Assembly: GCA_934633985.1 (NCBI GenBank)
Contig: CAKTYU010000007.1
Location: 61,028 to 125,027, forward strand
Length of the DNA: 64,000 nt
Direction of reading: 5' to 3'
Source: an uncultured Clostridia bacterium
GTDB taxonomy: Bacteria; Bacillota; Clostridia; Christensenellales; CAG-138
This document shows, one piece after another, positions 36,728 to 43,746 of this stretch (the stretch's first letter is position 1; the number at the start of each line of letters is the position of its first letter). A program made the position numbers and the translations under genes. The notes beneath the pieces are model-generated. The model ran no database searches. It had not been told where the DNA came from and was given only the letters and a program-made list of their open reading frames with translations.

Positions 36728-37741
36728 TTATTTGTATCCGTCTGGGTTTTTGCTCTGCCACAACCAGGAATCCCTGCACATATCGTCTATGCCCTTCTCC
36801 GCCCGCCAGCCGAGCGCTTCCGCGCTCCTGCGCGGGTCGGCATAGCATACCGCAAGGTCTCCCTGCCGGCGCGGCGCCATTTTGTACGGCACCCTTACGC
36901 CGTTTGTCCTTTCAAATGCAGATACCATCTCCAGCACGCTGAAGCCCCGCCCCGTACCGAGGTTGAACACAGCCTCTCCGGTATGCGCCATAAGATGATC
37001 CATGGCGGCCACATGGCCCCGCGCCAGATCGACGACGTGTATGTAATCCCTTACCCCCGTCCCGTCCGGCGTGTCATAGTCGCCGCCGAAAACGCTGAGG
37101 CACGGCAGCTTGCCTATTGCGGTCTGCGAGATATACGGCATAAGATTATTCGGCACGCCCTTGGGATCCTCGCCTATCAGGCCGCTTTCGTGCGCGCCCA
37201 CGGGGTTGAAGTATCTCAGCGACACCACTGACCACTCCGGATCTGCGCCGGCTATATCCTTCAATATCCTCTCGCACATATACTTTGTCCAACCGTAAGG
37301 GTTGGTGCAGCTCCCCGTCCGCGCCTCCTCTGTGAGCGGCATCTCGTTCTCGCCGGAGTAGACCGTTGCGGAGGATGAAAAAATTATCTTTTTAACGCCG
37401 TGCCGCGCCATAGCGCCGCAAAGCGCCATGGTGGAGTCCAGGTTGTTTTTATAGTATTCCAGCGGCTTATGCACCGATTCGCCGACGGCCTTAAGCCCCG
37501 CAAAGTGTATCGCGCAGCCTATATCCCCGCCCTCGAATACGCCATCCAGCAGTGCCGCGTCCCTCACGTCACCATTGATAAGCGCAATACTTTTGCCTGT
37601 TATCTCCTCCACCCTTTCCACGCTTTTCGGGCTGGAATTGCAAAAATTATCTATCACCACCGGCTCATGCCCCGCCTTGATAAGCTCAACGCAGGTGTGG
37701 CTGCCGATATATCCCGCCCCGCCTGTAACTAAAACGCGCAT
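36728..37741 (-). CDS. galE: UDP-glucose/UDP-GlcNAc 4-epimerase
   Basis: This 337-residue extended SDR has TGGAGYIGSHTCVEL at residues 6-20, the SSSATVY serine near residue 122, the catalytic YGWTK (Tyr/Lys) near residue 147 and RYFNPVGAH. It interconverts UDP-Glc/UDP-Gal and often UDP-GlcNAc/UDP-GalNAc. Next to nahK and nag genes the N-acetyl activity is likely. It overlaps nahK by 13 bases. Confidence 0.96.
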   Translation of the reverse strand: MRVLVTGGAGYIGSHTCVELIKAGHEPVVIDNFCNSSPKSVERVEEITGKSIALINGDVRDAALLDGVFEGGDIGCAIHFAGLKAVGESVHKPLEYYKNNLDSTMALCGAMARHGVKKIIFSSSATVYSGENEMPLTEEARTGSCTNPYGWTKYMCERILKDIAGADPEWSVVSLRYFNPVGAHESGLIGEDPKGVPNNLMPYISQTAIGKLPCLSVFGGDYDTPDGTGVRDYIHVVDLARGHVAAMDHLMAHTGEAVFNLGTGRGFSVLEMVSAFERTNGVRVPYKMAPRRQGDLAVCYADPRRSAEALGWRAEKGIDDMCRDSWLWQSKNPDGYK

Positions 37742-38802
37742 TTTACCTCCTCCACGGCCTTCCTCATCTTATCCCAGTTTTTTTCCATATCACTGGCCAG
37801 GGCGAACTGCGTGCGGCACCTGTCCAGATTGTGTCCCTCGCGATGCACAGAAAAGTAAACGTCCCCCAGTATGTGATCCGTCAGGAACCTTATCCCGTTT
37901 TCTATCGTCATGGTTTTCGCCCCGAGGGGAAGCGTTTCCAGCTCCGCCTCCGTAAGGCCGGGGCAGGCCCCTATGTACCCTTTGGCAAACGCTTCATAGC
38001 GATCCTGCCGGAAGGCCACCTTTGAAAGCTCCCTCTCGTCCTCCAGCGCCGTCGTAGCCCCGAAGCGTATGGCGTCTCCGAAGTCGTAGGCGCTGAGTCC
38101 CGGCATCACGGTATCCAGATCTATGACGCAGAGCGCTTTGCGGGTATTCTTATCAAAAAGCACGTTGTTGAGCTTCGTATCGTTATGCGTAACCCGGACG
38201 GGCAGCTTGCCGCTGTCGCGCAGCCCCTGGAGCATGCCCATTTCCCTCTCGCGGCTCAGCGCGAAGTCTATCTCCCGCCGCACATCTTTAGCCCTGTTAA
38301 GCGGGTCGCTGGTTACCGCCTCCCGGAATTTACGGTACCTGTCCGGGGTGTTGTGAAAGTCCGGTATGGTCTCGTACAGGCTCTCCGCCGGAAAATCCGA
38401 AAGGAGCTGCTGAAAGGCGCCGAAGGCCAGCGCACTCTCGTAAAAATCGCCGTTGCTCTCAGGAAGCTGAAGGCAGAGCGAATTCTCCACGAAATCATAC
38501 ATGCGCCAGTACCCGGCGTCGTTTTTAAGGTAGCTGCCCCCATCCAGCGTCTCCACAAGGGTAAGCGTCTGCATGGAGCTTTGCTTATTCGCCATGTGAG
38601 AGGTAACGGCGGCTATGTTGTGCATCAGCTTTGGCACATCCTTAAAGGTATTGTGATTTATCTTTTGGAGTATGTACCGCCGCCCGCCGGGAAGCCCGCA
38701 CACGTATGTTGCGTTTATGTGCCCGCTGCCGTACGGTTCGCAGTATATGGGCTCCGCCGCTGTTTTAAAGCCTGCAAGCGCCTCTTTCAATTCATTGTTC
38801 AT
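37729..38802 (-). CDS. nahK: N-acetylhexosamine 1-kinase, NahK type
   Basis: This 357-residue kinase of the aminoglycoside-phosphotransferase fold carries EPYGSGHINATYV near residue 22 and YILQKINHNTF. The catalytic loop is RVTHNDTKLNNVLFD, the metal-binding segment is VIDLDTVMPGLSAYDFGD, and IRFGATTALEDERELSKV follows. These match bifidobacterial NahK closely along the chain. NahK makes GlcNAc-1-P and GalNAc-1-P in the lacto-N-biose/galacto-N-biose pathway. ATG 38802 is chosen by length; ATG 38826 is an alternative. It is first gene of the eight-gene operon. Confidence 0.88.
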   Translation of the reverse strand: MNNELKEALAGFKTAAEPIYCEPYGSGHINATYVCGLPGGRRYILQKINHNTFKDVPKLMHNIAAVTSHMANKQSSMQTLTLVETLDGGSYLKNDAGYWRMYDFVENSLCLQLPESNGDFYESALAFGAFQQLLSDFPAESLYETIPDFHNTPDRYRKFREAVTSDPLNRAKDVRREIDFALSREREMGMLQGLRDSGKLPVRVTHNDTKLNNVLFDKNTRKALCVIDLDTVMPGLSAYDFGDAIRFGATTALEDERELSKVAFRQDRYEAFAKGYIGACPGLTEAELETLPLGAKTMTIENGIRFLTDHILGDVYFSVHREGHNLDRCRTQFALASDMEKNWDKMRKAVEEVKCAF

Positions 38803-39194
38803 CAAGGTCGTCCACTCCGAAATCATAGTGTTGTACTGTATTCCTGCCGATCTGCCTTAAGAATGTAAAGGCCATGTATAGGTCATCTTTCCCTCCGGCC
38901 ATATTGCACCCGCACCGCGTTGCCGGTTAAGCTGTATTATACAAAAAGCAATATAAAATCAACATAAAGCTGCGGGCGGTCATGCAATGTTTTTTCTCTT
39001 GACAATACCGAATAACAGGGCGGCCATTGTTTTAAAGCCGCTTTTGTACTATACTTATCGGATAAGGGCATGCTAATTTGCGGGAAAAGCTGAAAAAAGT
39101 GAAAAATCGGCAAAAAAGTAGCGCAACAGTAGCGCAGGCATGAATATAATCAGATAAAACATATCGATCATACAATACACGAATGAGGCGGGGC
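38803..39194. promoter_or_regulatory. Divergent regulatory gap between nahK and the response regulator
   Basis: This AT-richer gap has no convincing gene. Leftward, TATAAT (38941-38936, minus strand) with TTGATT 15 bases upstream is a weak promoter for nahK. Rightward, TTGTTT (39027-39032), 17 bases, TATACT (39050-39055) is a good promoter for the response regulator, leaving a leader of about 130 bases. A tandem repeat near 39117-39136 lies in that leader. Confidence 0.55.
39117..39136 (+). repeat. Tandem AGTAGCGCA direct repeat, 11-bp period
   Basis: AGTAGCGCA occurs at 39117-39125 and again at 39128-39136, exactly 11 bases apart, about 58 bases before the response-regulator start. SARP/OmpR-type winged-helix proteins commonly bind direct repeats with this period, so it may be an autoregulatory site. 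Confidence 0.5.
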
Positions 39195-39968
39195 ATGAAG
39201 ACGCTTATAGTCGATGATAATAAAATATCGCTTGAATTTCTTAACGAAATCTGTATGGATTCGCCATACGTGTATGTCGCCGGCACATTTACCGACCCGG
39301 AGGCGGCCTGGAAATTTGCCAGGGACAACTATATTGAGCTTGCCCTGCTCGACGTAAGGATGCCCAAGCTGAACGGGATAGAGCTCGGCAAAAGGATAAG
39401 GAGCATATACCCCGAGTGCGTGATAATATACGTCACCGCCTATAAGGAGCCCTGTATAGACGCCATACGCATGAAGGCGGACTTTTATATATTTAAGCCG
39501 TACAGCGGCAAGGACATTGAGGACGCGATATACCGGGCGCGGCTTCTGGCCGTGCGGCAGCGGAAGCGCATAGCGGTAAGGACCTTCGGGCGGTTTGACG
39601 TATTCGCGGCAGGGCGCCCGATATGCTTCAAAAACGCGAAATCAAAGGAGCTGCTTGCGCTCTGCGTTGACAGAAGGGGCGGAGAGGTAATGATGGACGA
39701 GGCCATAGATATGCTCTGGCCGGAGCGGCCGTATGACGAAAGGGTAAAAAAGCTGTACCGCAAGTCCGTGCTGATGCTCAACCATACGCTGCTGGAATAC
39801 GGCATAGAGGATATTTTCATAAGCAAGAGAGGCTATTGCTACATACTTCCGGAAAAGTTCGAGTGCGATTACTATGATTTTATAAAGCAAAAGAACAGGA
39901 TACCGCCGGAGGAATATATGTTCCAATACCCTTGGGCGGAGGAAACGTTAGCCTCGCTCTGTTTTTGA
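39195..39968 (+). CDS. SARP-like response regulator (receiver plus winged helix)
   Basis: This is a 257-residue protein. Residues 1-120 are a complete receiver domain: acidic pocket Asp7-Asp8, phospho-acceptor Asp53 (LLDVRMP), Thr near 80 (YVTAYKE) and Lys near 103 (FKPYSG). Residues 130-225 form a winged helix of the SARP/OmpR type (RTFGRFDVF, KSKELLALCVDRRGG, KRGYCYILP); the bacterial transcriptional activation domain is mostly absent. ATG 39195 is chosen for its GAGGCGGGG site. It should bind DNA when phosphorylated. No kinase gene is adjacent in the same direction; the hybrid kinase at 41319 is the nearest candidate. Confidence 0.9.
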   Translation: MKTLIVDDNKISLEFLNEICMDSPYVYVAGTFTDPEAAWKFARDNYIELALLDVRMPKLNGIELGKRIRSIYPECVIIYVTAYKEPCIDAIRMKADFYIFKPYSGKDIEDAIYRARLLAVRQRKRIAVRTFGRFDVFAAGRPICFKNAKSKELLALCVDRRGGEVMMDEAIDMLWPERPYDERVKKLYRKSVLMLNHTLLEYGIEDIFISKRGYCYILPEKFECDYYDFIKQKNRIPPEEYMFQYPWAEETLASLCF

Positions 39969-40044
39969 CAGGAGCAAAGGTCATAAACCTGATATTTATT
40001 GTTTTTCAAAAAAACAAATAATAATATAAAGGCGGACAGAGATC

Positions 40045-40446
40045 ATGGATAAGGAACAGCAGAAACATCTTGTAGCGGTCGAAATGGCTTTACTGGCGCT
40101 CGGCATGCCGCCGAACCTGAAGGGCTTCTATTACATCAGGGACGCAGTATGGATGCTGCTGCAGTCAGGCGGGCATATAGGCAATAAGCACATATTCGAG
40201 CGGCTGACGAACAGATACGGCGCGCCTAACTCGGCGATAGGAAAATCCATGCGGACGGCAATAAAGGTCACATTCGACAGGGGCAATTCAAAATCCAAGG
40301 CAAAGTGGTTCGGCAGCCTGTTGAATGTGGAGCGCGAATATCCGCCGATATCCGTATTTATCGCTACAGTGGCGGCTCAACTGCGATGCCAGATGTTTTG
40401 TATGGAGGAGGAAGCTGTGAAATGCACCTTAGAGAAGCGTTTTTAG
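40045..40446 (+). CDS. Stand-alone Spo0A C-terminal (effector) domain protein
   Basis: This 133-residue protein aligns over its length with the DNA-binding domain of Spo0A: LGMPPNLKGFYYIRDAVWMLL, ERLTNRYG, SAIGKSMRTAIKVTFDRGN and PISVFIATVAAQL match the Spo0A helices, including the region that reads the 0A box. There is no receiver domain and no room for one upstream, as only a short gap with stops precedes it. It could bind Spo0A target sites without phosphorylation control, or compete with Spo0A. It lies 76 bases after the SARP-like regulator and is followed by a terminator, suggesting a two-gene unit. Confidence 0.85.
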   Translation: MDKEQQKHLVAVEMALLALGMPPNLKGFYYIRDAVWMLLQSGGHIGNKHIFERLTNRYGAPNSAIGKSMRTAIKVTFDRGNSKSKAKWFGSLLNVEREYPPISVFIATVAAQLRCQMFCMEEEAVKCTLEKRF

Positions 40447-40536
40447 CAAGGATTTTATGACGGCAATGATATCATAAGCGAAAGGTACCGACGTCTGAGG
40501 ATTGAGCGCTGTCCTCATTTCAAAAGCATGGTAAAG

Positions 40537-40566
40537 CGGTTGCTTGAAGCAGAGCAGCCGTTTTTT
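40537..40566 (+). terminator. Terminator after the Spo0A-domain gene
   Basis: A 9-bp stem CGGTTGCTT / GAGCAGCCG (two G-T pairs), 6-base loop, then TTTTTT at 40561-40566, about 90 bases past the stop. A short open frame crosses it but has no family resemblance and no ribosome site. Confidence 0.75.
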
Positions 40567-40633
40567 GTTGCGAGCCATCATTTTCAGCGGCAGGCTCCGC
40601 ATAGTCCGAAAGTAGCATGTATAGCCTACTATT

Positions 40634-40700
40634 GGACACAGTTCACGGTATCCTTAACTGGAAATAAATGTAAAGGAACTATCAGATGGATACCGTGTCC
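40634..40700 (+). promoter_or_regulatory. Inverted repeat framing the ribosome site of the XRE gene
   Basis: CACGGTATCC (40644-40653) pairs with GGATACCGTG (40688-40697), and outside it GGACAC (40634-40639) matches GTGTCC (40695-40700). The right arm covers the first codons of the XRE gene, and its ribosome site AAAGGA (40672-40677) lies in the loop. It may be an operator for the XRE protein or an mRNA structure controlling its translation. Confidence 0.5.
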
Positions 40701-40928
40701 GTCGCTCGAAACCGAATATTGCAGTTATGTGAAGAGCGAAAGATAACGATAAACAAGCTGGCTACGCTATCCGCCCTTCCGCCATCAAGCATAAAGAACA
40801 TACTATATGGAAAAAGCCGGAATCCAAAGCTGCTTACCATAAAGATGATATGCGACGGTCTGGATATAACGCTCAGCGATTTTTTCAGCACCCCTGAATT
40901 CGATTCTCTGGATCAGGAGGTGATTTAG
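40686..40928 (+). CDS. Small XRE/Cro-type HTH regulator
   Basis: This is an 80-residue single-domain protein with a Cro/C1 helix-turn-helix: RILQLCEERKITINKLATLSALPPSSIKNIL (residues 9-39), then KLLTIKMICDGLDITLSDFF. It should be a DNA-binding dimer with no sensing domain. Its stop codon overlaps the ribosome site (AGGAGGTGA) of the following Hpt gene, so the two are translated together. Confidence 0.87.
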   Translation: MDTVSVARNRILQLCEERKITINKLATLSALPPSSIKNILYGKSRNPKLLTIKMICDGLDITLSDFFSTPEFDSLDQEVI

Positions 40929-40932
40929 CGCT

Positions 40933-41301
40933 ATGCCCTCCGCGGTGAAGGCATTCTATGAGGCCACCGGCGGCGACTACGCCGACGCAGTCGCCCGCTT
41001 TTCAAGCGAAGCGCGCCTTATACGCTTTTTAATGAAATTCCCCGCCGATGACAGCTTCCGTTCTCTTTCCGCCTGCCTGCAAACAAATGACACAGCAGGC
41101 GCTATCTTTGCTCTCCACTCATTAAACGGGGTAAGCGCCCTGTTAGGCTTTTGCAGGCTTAGCGATATGTGCGCCCTTCTCAGCCGCGCTTTGAAATTTG
41201 GCTCGCCGGACGCCGCGGCGGAGCTTTTCGCCCGCCTTCAAGAGGAATATCGCATCATCATTTCTTCTGTTGCCAGCATGCAGGACAAGGCATATATTTG
41301 A
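40933..41301 (+). CDS. Stand-alone Hpt histidine phosphotransfer protein
   Basis: This is a 122-residue four-helix protein. The phosphorylation site is His62 in FALHSLNGVSALLGF, matching the Hpt pattern HxLKGxxxxxG with Asn for the usual Lys. Helices before and after fit an Hpt bundle. It has an excellent AGGAGGTGA site and is coupled to the XRE gene. Its stop faces the stop of the hybrid kinase gene at 41319, a natural partner: kinase receiver to Hpt to a response regulator. Confidence 0.8.
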   Translation: MPSAVKAFYEATGGDYADAVARFSSEARLIRFLMKFPADDSFRSLSACLQTNDTAGAIFALHSLNGVSALLGFCRLSDMCALLSRALKFGSPDAAAELFARLQEEYRIIISSVASMQDKAYI

Positions 41302-41318
41302 TTATACTCACGTAAGTG

Positions 41319-42464
41319 CTACCGATACGCTACCGAAAGGCTTTTCAAGGCGGCGGCGACAGCTTTGCGCAGCCGATCAGCATTGACCGGCTTGGCGAGG
41401 CAGCCGTTCATTCCCGAATCGGCGGCCGCCCTTGCGCTTTCCTCGGAAGCATCCGCCGTAAGAGCTATTATCGGCACCGTTTTTGCGTTCCCGCACCCTG
41501 ACCTGCGAATGGCGCGCGCCGCTTCGTATCCATTCATTACCGGCATCTGCACGTCCATTATTATGGCGTCGTATTCGCCGTTAGCACTCTCGAACATTTC
41601 CAGCGCAGCCCGCCCGTTTGCCGCTATGCTCACCGGTCTTCCCGTTTCATCCTCCAGCAGCTCACACAGTATTTCCCCGCATAGCCGATCGTCCTCCGCC
41701 AGCAGCAGCCGCTTCCCCGCAAGGGCCTCCGAGTCCGTTCCGGTTTTCTCTTTTTCCTCCATCCTATCGAATGCCAGCTCTACGCGAAACACGGTCCCCT
41801 TTCCCATGCAGCTTTTTGCCGCAATACTGCCGCCCATAAGCTCCGTAAGCCCCTTTGCTATGGCTATACCCAGACCGGCGGCGGGCGTATCCCCTTCGGC
41901 AAGCGCCGCATCTAAAATGCTCTGCTCCATTCCCTCGCCGTTGTCGCTCACGGTGAATGCCAGCGGCAGCTTTTCGGCGCGATCGCCTTGGGCGCACGAA
42001 ATGCAAAGAACAGTCTTACCGCCGGCAGCCGTATGCTGCACCGAATTGACGATCAGGTTCAGCAGTATCCGCTCCAACCGCCGTTTATCCCCCAGAAGCA
42101 TATCCGGCGCCGCCTCTGCGATGCACACGGCCAACTCGTGTCCCGCGTCCTTTATTTGCGGGCACAGCATTTTTTGAATATCCTCCGCCAGCTCATACGG
42201 CGAAAAAGGTTCCTTTTCAATGTCGATGCGCCCGCCTCCGAGCTTATAAATATCTACGATATCGTCTGCCAGCCCCAGCAGGTACTCAGCCGATACCGCT
42301 ATTTCCGCCGCACGCTCCCGCACCCTGTCCGGCCTGTCCGCTTCTCTTTCCAGTATTTGCGCAAGGTGCATTACGGAGCTCAACGGCGTCCTCATATCAT
42401 GGCATATCTTCACAAAGGCGTCCCTTTGCGCCGCTCCGGTCTTGTATCGCTTTGCTTCTTCCAT
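41319..42464 (-). CDS. Soluble hybrid histidine kinase without sensor domain
   Basis: This is a 381-residue cytosolic protein. The dimerisation/H-box starts almost at once (His22 in KICHDMRTPLSS), followed by the ATPase domain with N-box LLNLIVNSVQHT, G1 VSDNGEGM and GLGIAIAKGLTELMGG. A receiver domain follows from about 250 with phospho-acceptor Asp in IIMDVQMPVMNGYEA. No membrane segment or PAS/GAF domain precedes the H-box, and an in-frame stop lies shortly upstream. It must take its signal from a partner. It is convergent with the Hpt gene. Confidence 0.9.
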   Translation of the reverse strand: MEEAKRYKTGAAQRDAFVKICHDMRTPLSSVMHLAQILEREADRPDRVRERAAEIAVSAEYLLGLADDIVDIYKLGGGRIDIEKEPFSPYELAEDIQKMLCPQIKDAGHELAVCIAEAAPDMLLGDKRRLERILLNLIVNSVQHTAAGGKTVLCISCAQGDRAEKLPLAFTVSDNGEGMEQSILDAALAEGDTPAAGLGIAIAKGLTELMGGSIAAKSCMGKGTVFRVELAFDRMEEKEKTGTDSEALAGKRLLLAEDDRLCGEILCELLEDETGRPVSIAANGRAALEMFESANGEYDAIIMDVQMPVMNGYEAARAIRRSGCGNAKTVPIIALTADASEESARAAADSGMNGCLAKPVNADRLRKAVAAALKSLSVAYR

Positions 42465-42544
42465 TTTGCTTTTCTCTCGGCCTGCTTTAATGATTTTTAA
42501 ATCTCAACGCCATTTTACTCCGAGATACATATAATGTCCACAGC

Positions 42545-42572
42545 AAAAGGAGCGGCCAAAGCCGCTCCTTTA
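42545..42572 (-). terminator. Terminator of the Rbs-type ABC operon
   Basis: A perfect 11-bp stem AAAGGAGCGGC / GCCGCTCCTTT with loop CAAA, T-rich on the minus strand, about 20 bases past the binding-protein stop. Confidence 0.85.
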
Positions 42573-42594
42573 AGTTCAGGTTTTATTGGTTGGT

Positions 42595-43731
42595 TTAATC
42601 GTAAACCAGCAGGGAGATCATCTCGTCGTCGATGTTCTCGGCATTGTACCACTGAGCGCCGGTATCCACGTCGGATACGCTCTCGCCCTTGGCAGCCATG
42701 ACAGCCATTTCAACGGCCTTATAGCCGATCTGATAGGGATCCTGGGTGACGGAGCCGTAGAACCAGCCGTTGCGGACCGCATTCTTCTGAGCAGCGCCCG
42801 CATCGAAGCCGGCAACGATTATGTCGCCGTACTTGCCGCCCTCGGCGAGATCCTCACCGTCGGATACAGCGGACAGGAAGCCGGTAACGGCGCCCTCGTT
42901 GGAGCAGAAGATAGCGACGGGCTTCTTGCCCAGCAGGGAGTTGGCGGCAGTCTGAACCGCAGTGGCCTCGGTGGTGGCGGATACCGCAACCTCGATGATG
43001 ATAGCGGGATCGGCAACCTTCTTCTCCCACTTTGCATGGCCCTCTATGGAGACCTTGCCGGGCTGATACATTTCAGCGATCTCAGCCATCTTGTTTACGA
43101 AGCCGGTGGTGCGGCCGGTTATGGAAGCGGATACCGCATCCTGGGACAGGCAGCCTATGATCACGGGCTTCTTGGAGTCGGCGTTCTTCATGGCCTCTAC
43201 GATGACCTCGTTCTCGCCGAACTTCTCGGCGGCGATAGCGGCAGCGTTCTCGTTGTTGGTGCTGGCGGTGGCCTTTACGGCGCCGGTCTTGTCATCGGGT
43301 ACGCCGGAGTCAAAGCCTATAACGGGGATGTCCTTCGCAGCGCACTCCTCGAGTATCTCGGTGACGGCCTCGGTGGAGAGGGCCGCAAGCGCCATAGCCT
43401 TGGGGTTCTTCGCCATTTCGTTCTTAACCATGTTGACCTGAGCGTCAATCTCGGTTTCGGAAGCGGGACCGTCGAAGTAGATCTCTACACCGTACTCGGC
43501 GGCAGCAGCGTCGGCGCCGGCCTTGACCGCCTGCCAGAACTGATGCTGGAAGCCTTTTGCCATGACGGGGATATAGAGCTTATCCATCGCTTCTCCCGTC
43601 GTTTCCTCCATGGTTTCTTCCGTCTTCTCTTCCGTCATCTCCTCAGTCTTGGGAGCCTCGGGCTTGGCCTGGCAAGCGGTAGCCGCTATGACCATCACCA
43701 TGATAAGAAGCAGGGCTATCAGTTTTTTCAT
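42595..43731 (-). CDS. Sugar-binding lipoprotein, RbsB-like (periplasmic-binding type 1)
   Basis: This 378-residue protein has a lipoprotein signal (lipobox ATAC, Cys20) and a Glu/Thr/Met-rich linker to about residue 50. The RbsB-like two-lobe domain follows: FQHQFWQAVKAGADAAAAEYG, IPVIGFDSGVP, IIGCLSQDAVSASITGR and VAGFDAG. It binds a monosaccharide for the importer encoded upstream. Next to fucose genes and a LacI regulator, L-fucose is the likely ligand (inference). It is last in the operon, in highly expressed codon style with more ATC. Confidence 0.92.
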   Translation of the reverse strand: MKKLIALLLIMVMVIAATACQAKPEAPKTEEMTEEKTEETMEETTGEAMDKLYIPVMAKGFQHQFWQAVKAGADAAAAEYGVEIYFDGPASETEIDAQVNMVKNEMAKNPKAMALAALSTEAVTEILEECAAKDIPVIGFDSGVPDDKTGAVKATASTNNENAAAIAAEKFGENEVIVEAMKNADSKKPVIIGCLSQDAVSASITGRTTGFVNKMAEIAEMYQPGKVSIEGHAKWEKKVADPAIIIEVAVSATTEATAVQTAANSLLGKKPVAIFCSNEGAVTGFLSAVSDGEDLAEGGKYGDIIVAGFDAGAAQKNAVRNGWFYGSVTQDPYQIGYKAVEMAVMAAKGESVSDVDTGAQWYNAENIDDEMISLLVYD

Positions 43732-43746
43732 TCTCGTTTCCTCCTG

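Noticed and set aside
36696..36848. Longer N-terminus for NagB reaching into galE
   Set aside because: The extra residues do not resemble NagB, and a strong ribosome site precedes the internal ATG at 36695.
40528..40746. 72-codon frame overlapping the terminator and the XRE start
   Set aside because: No ribosome site or family resemblance, and it runs through a terminator and out of frame into the XRE gene.
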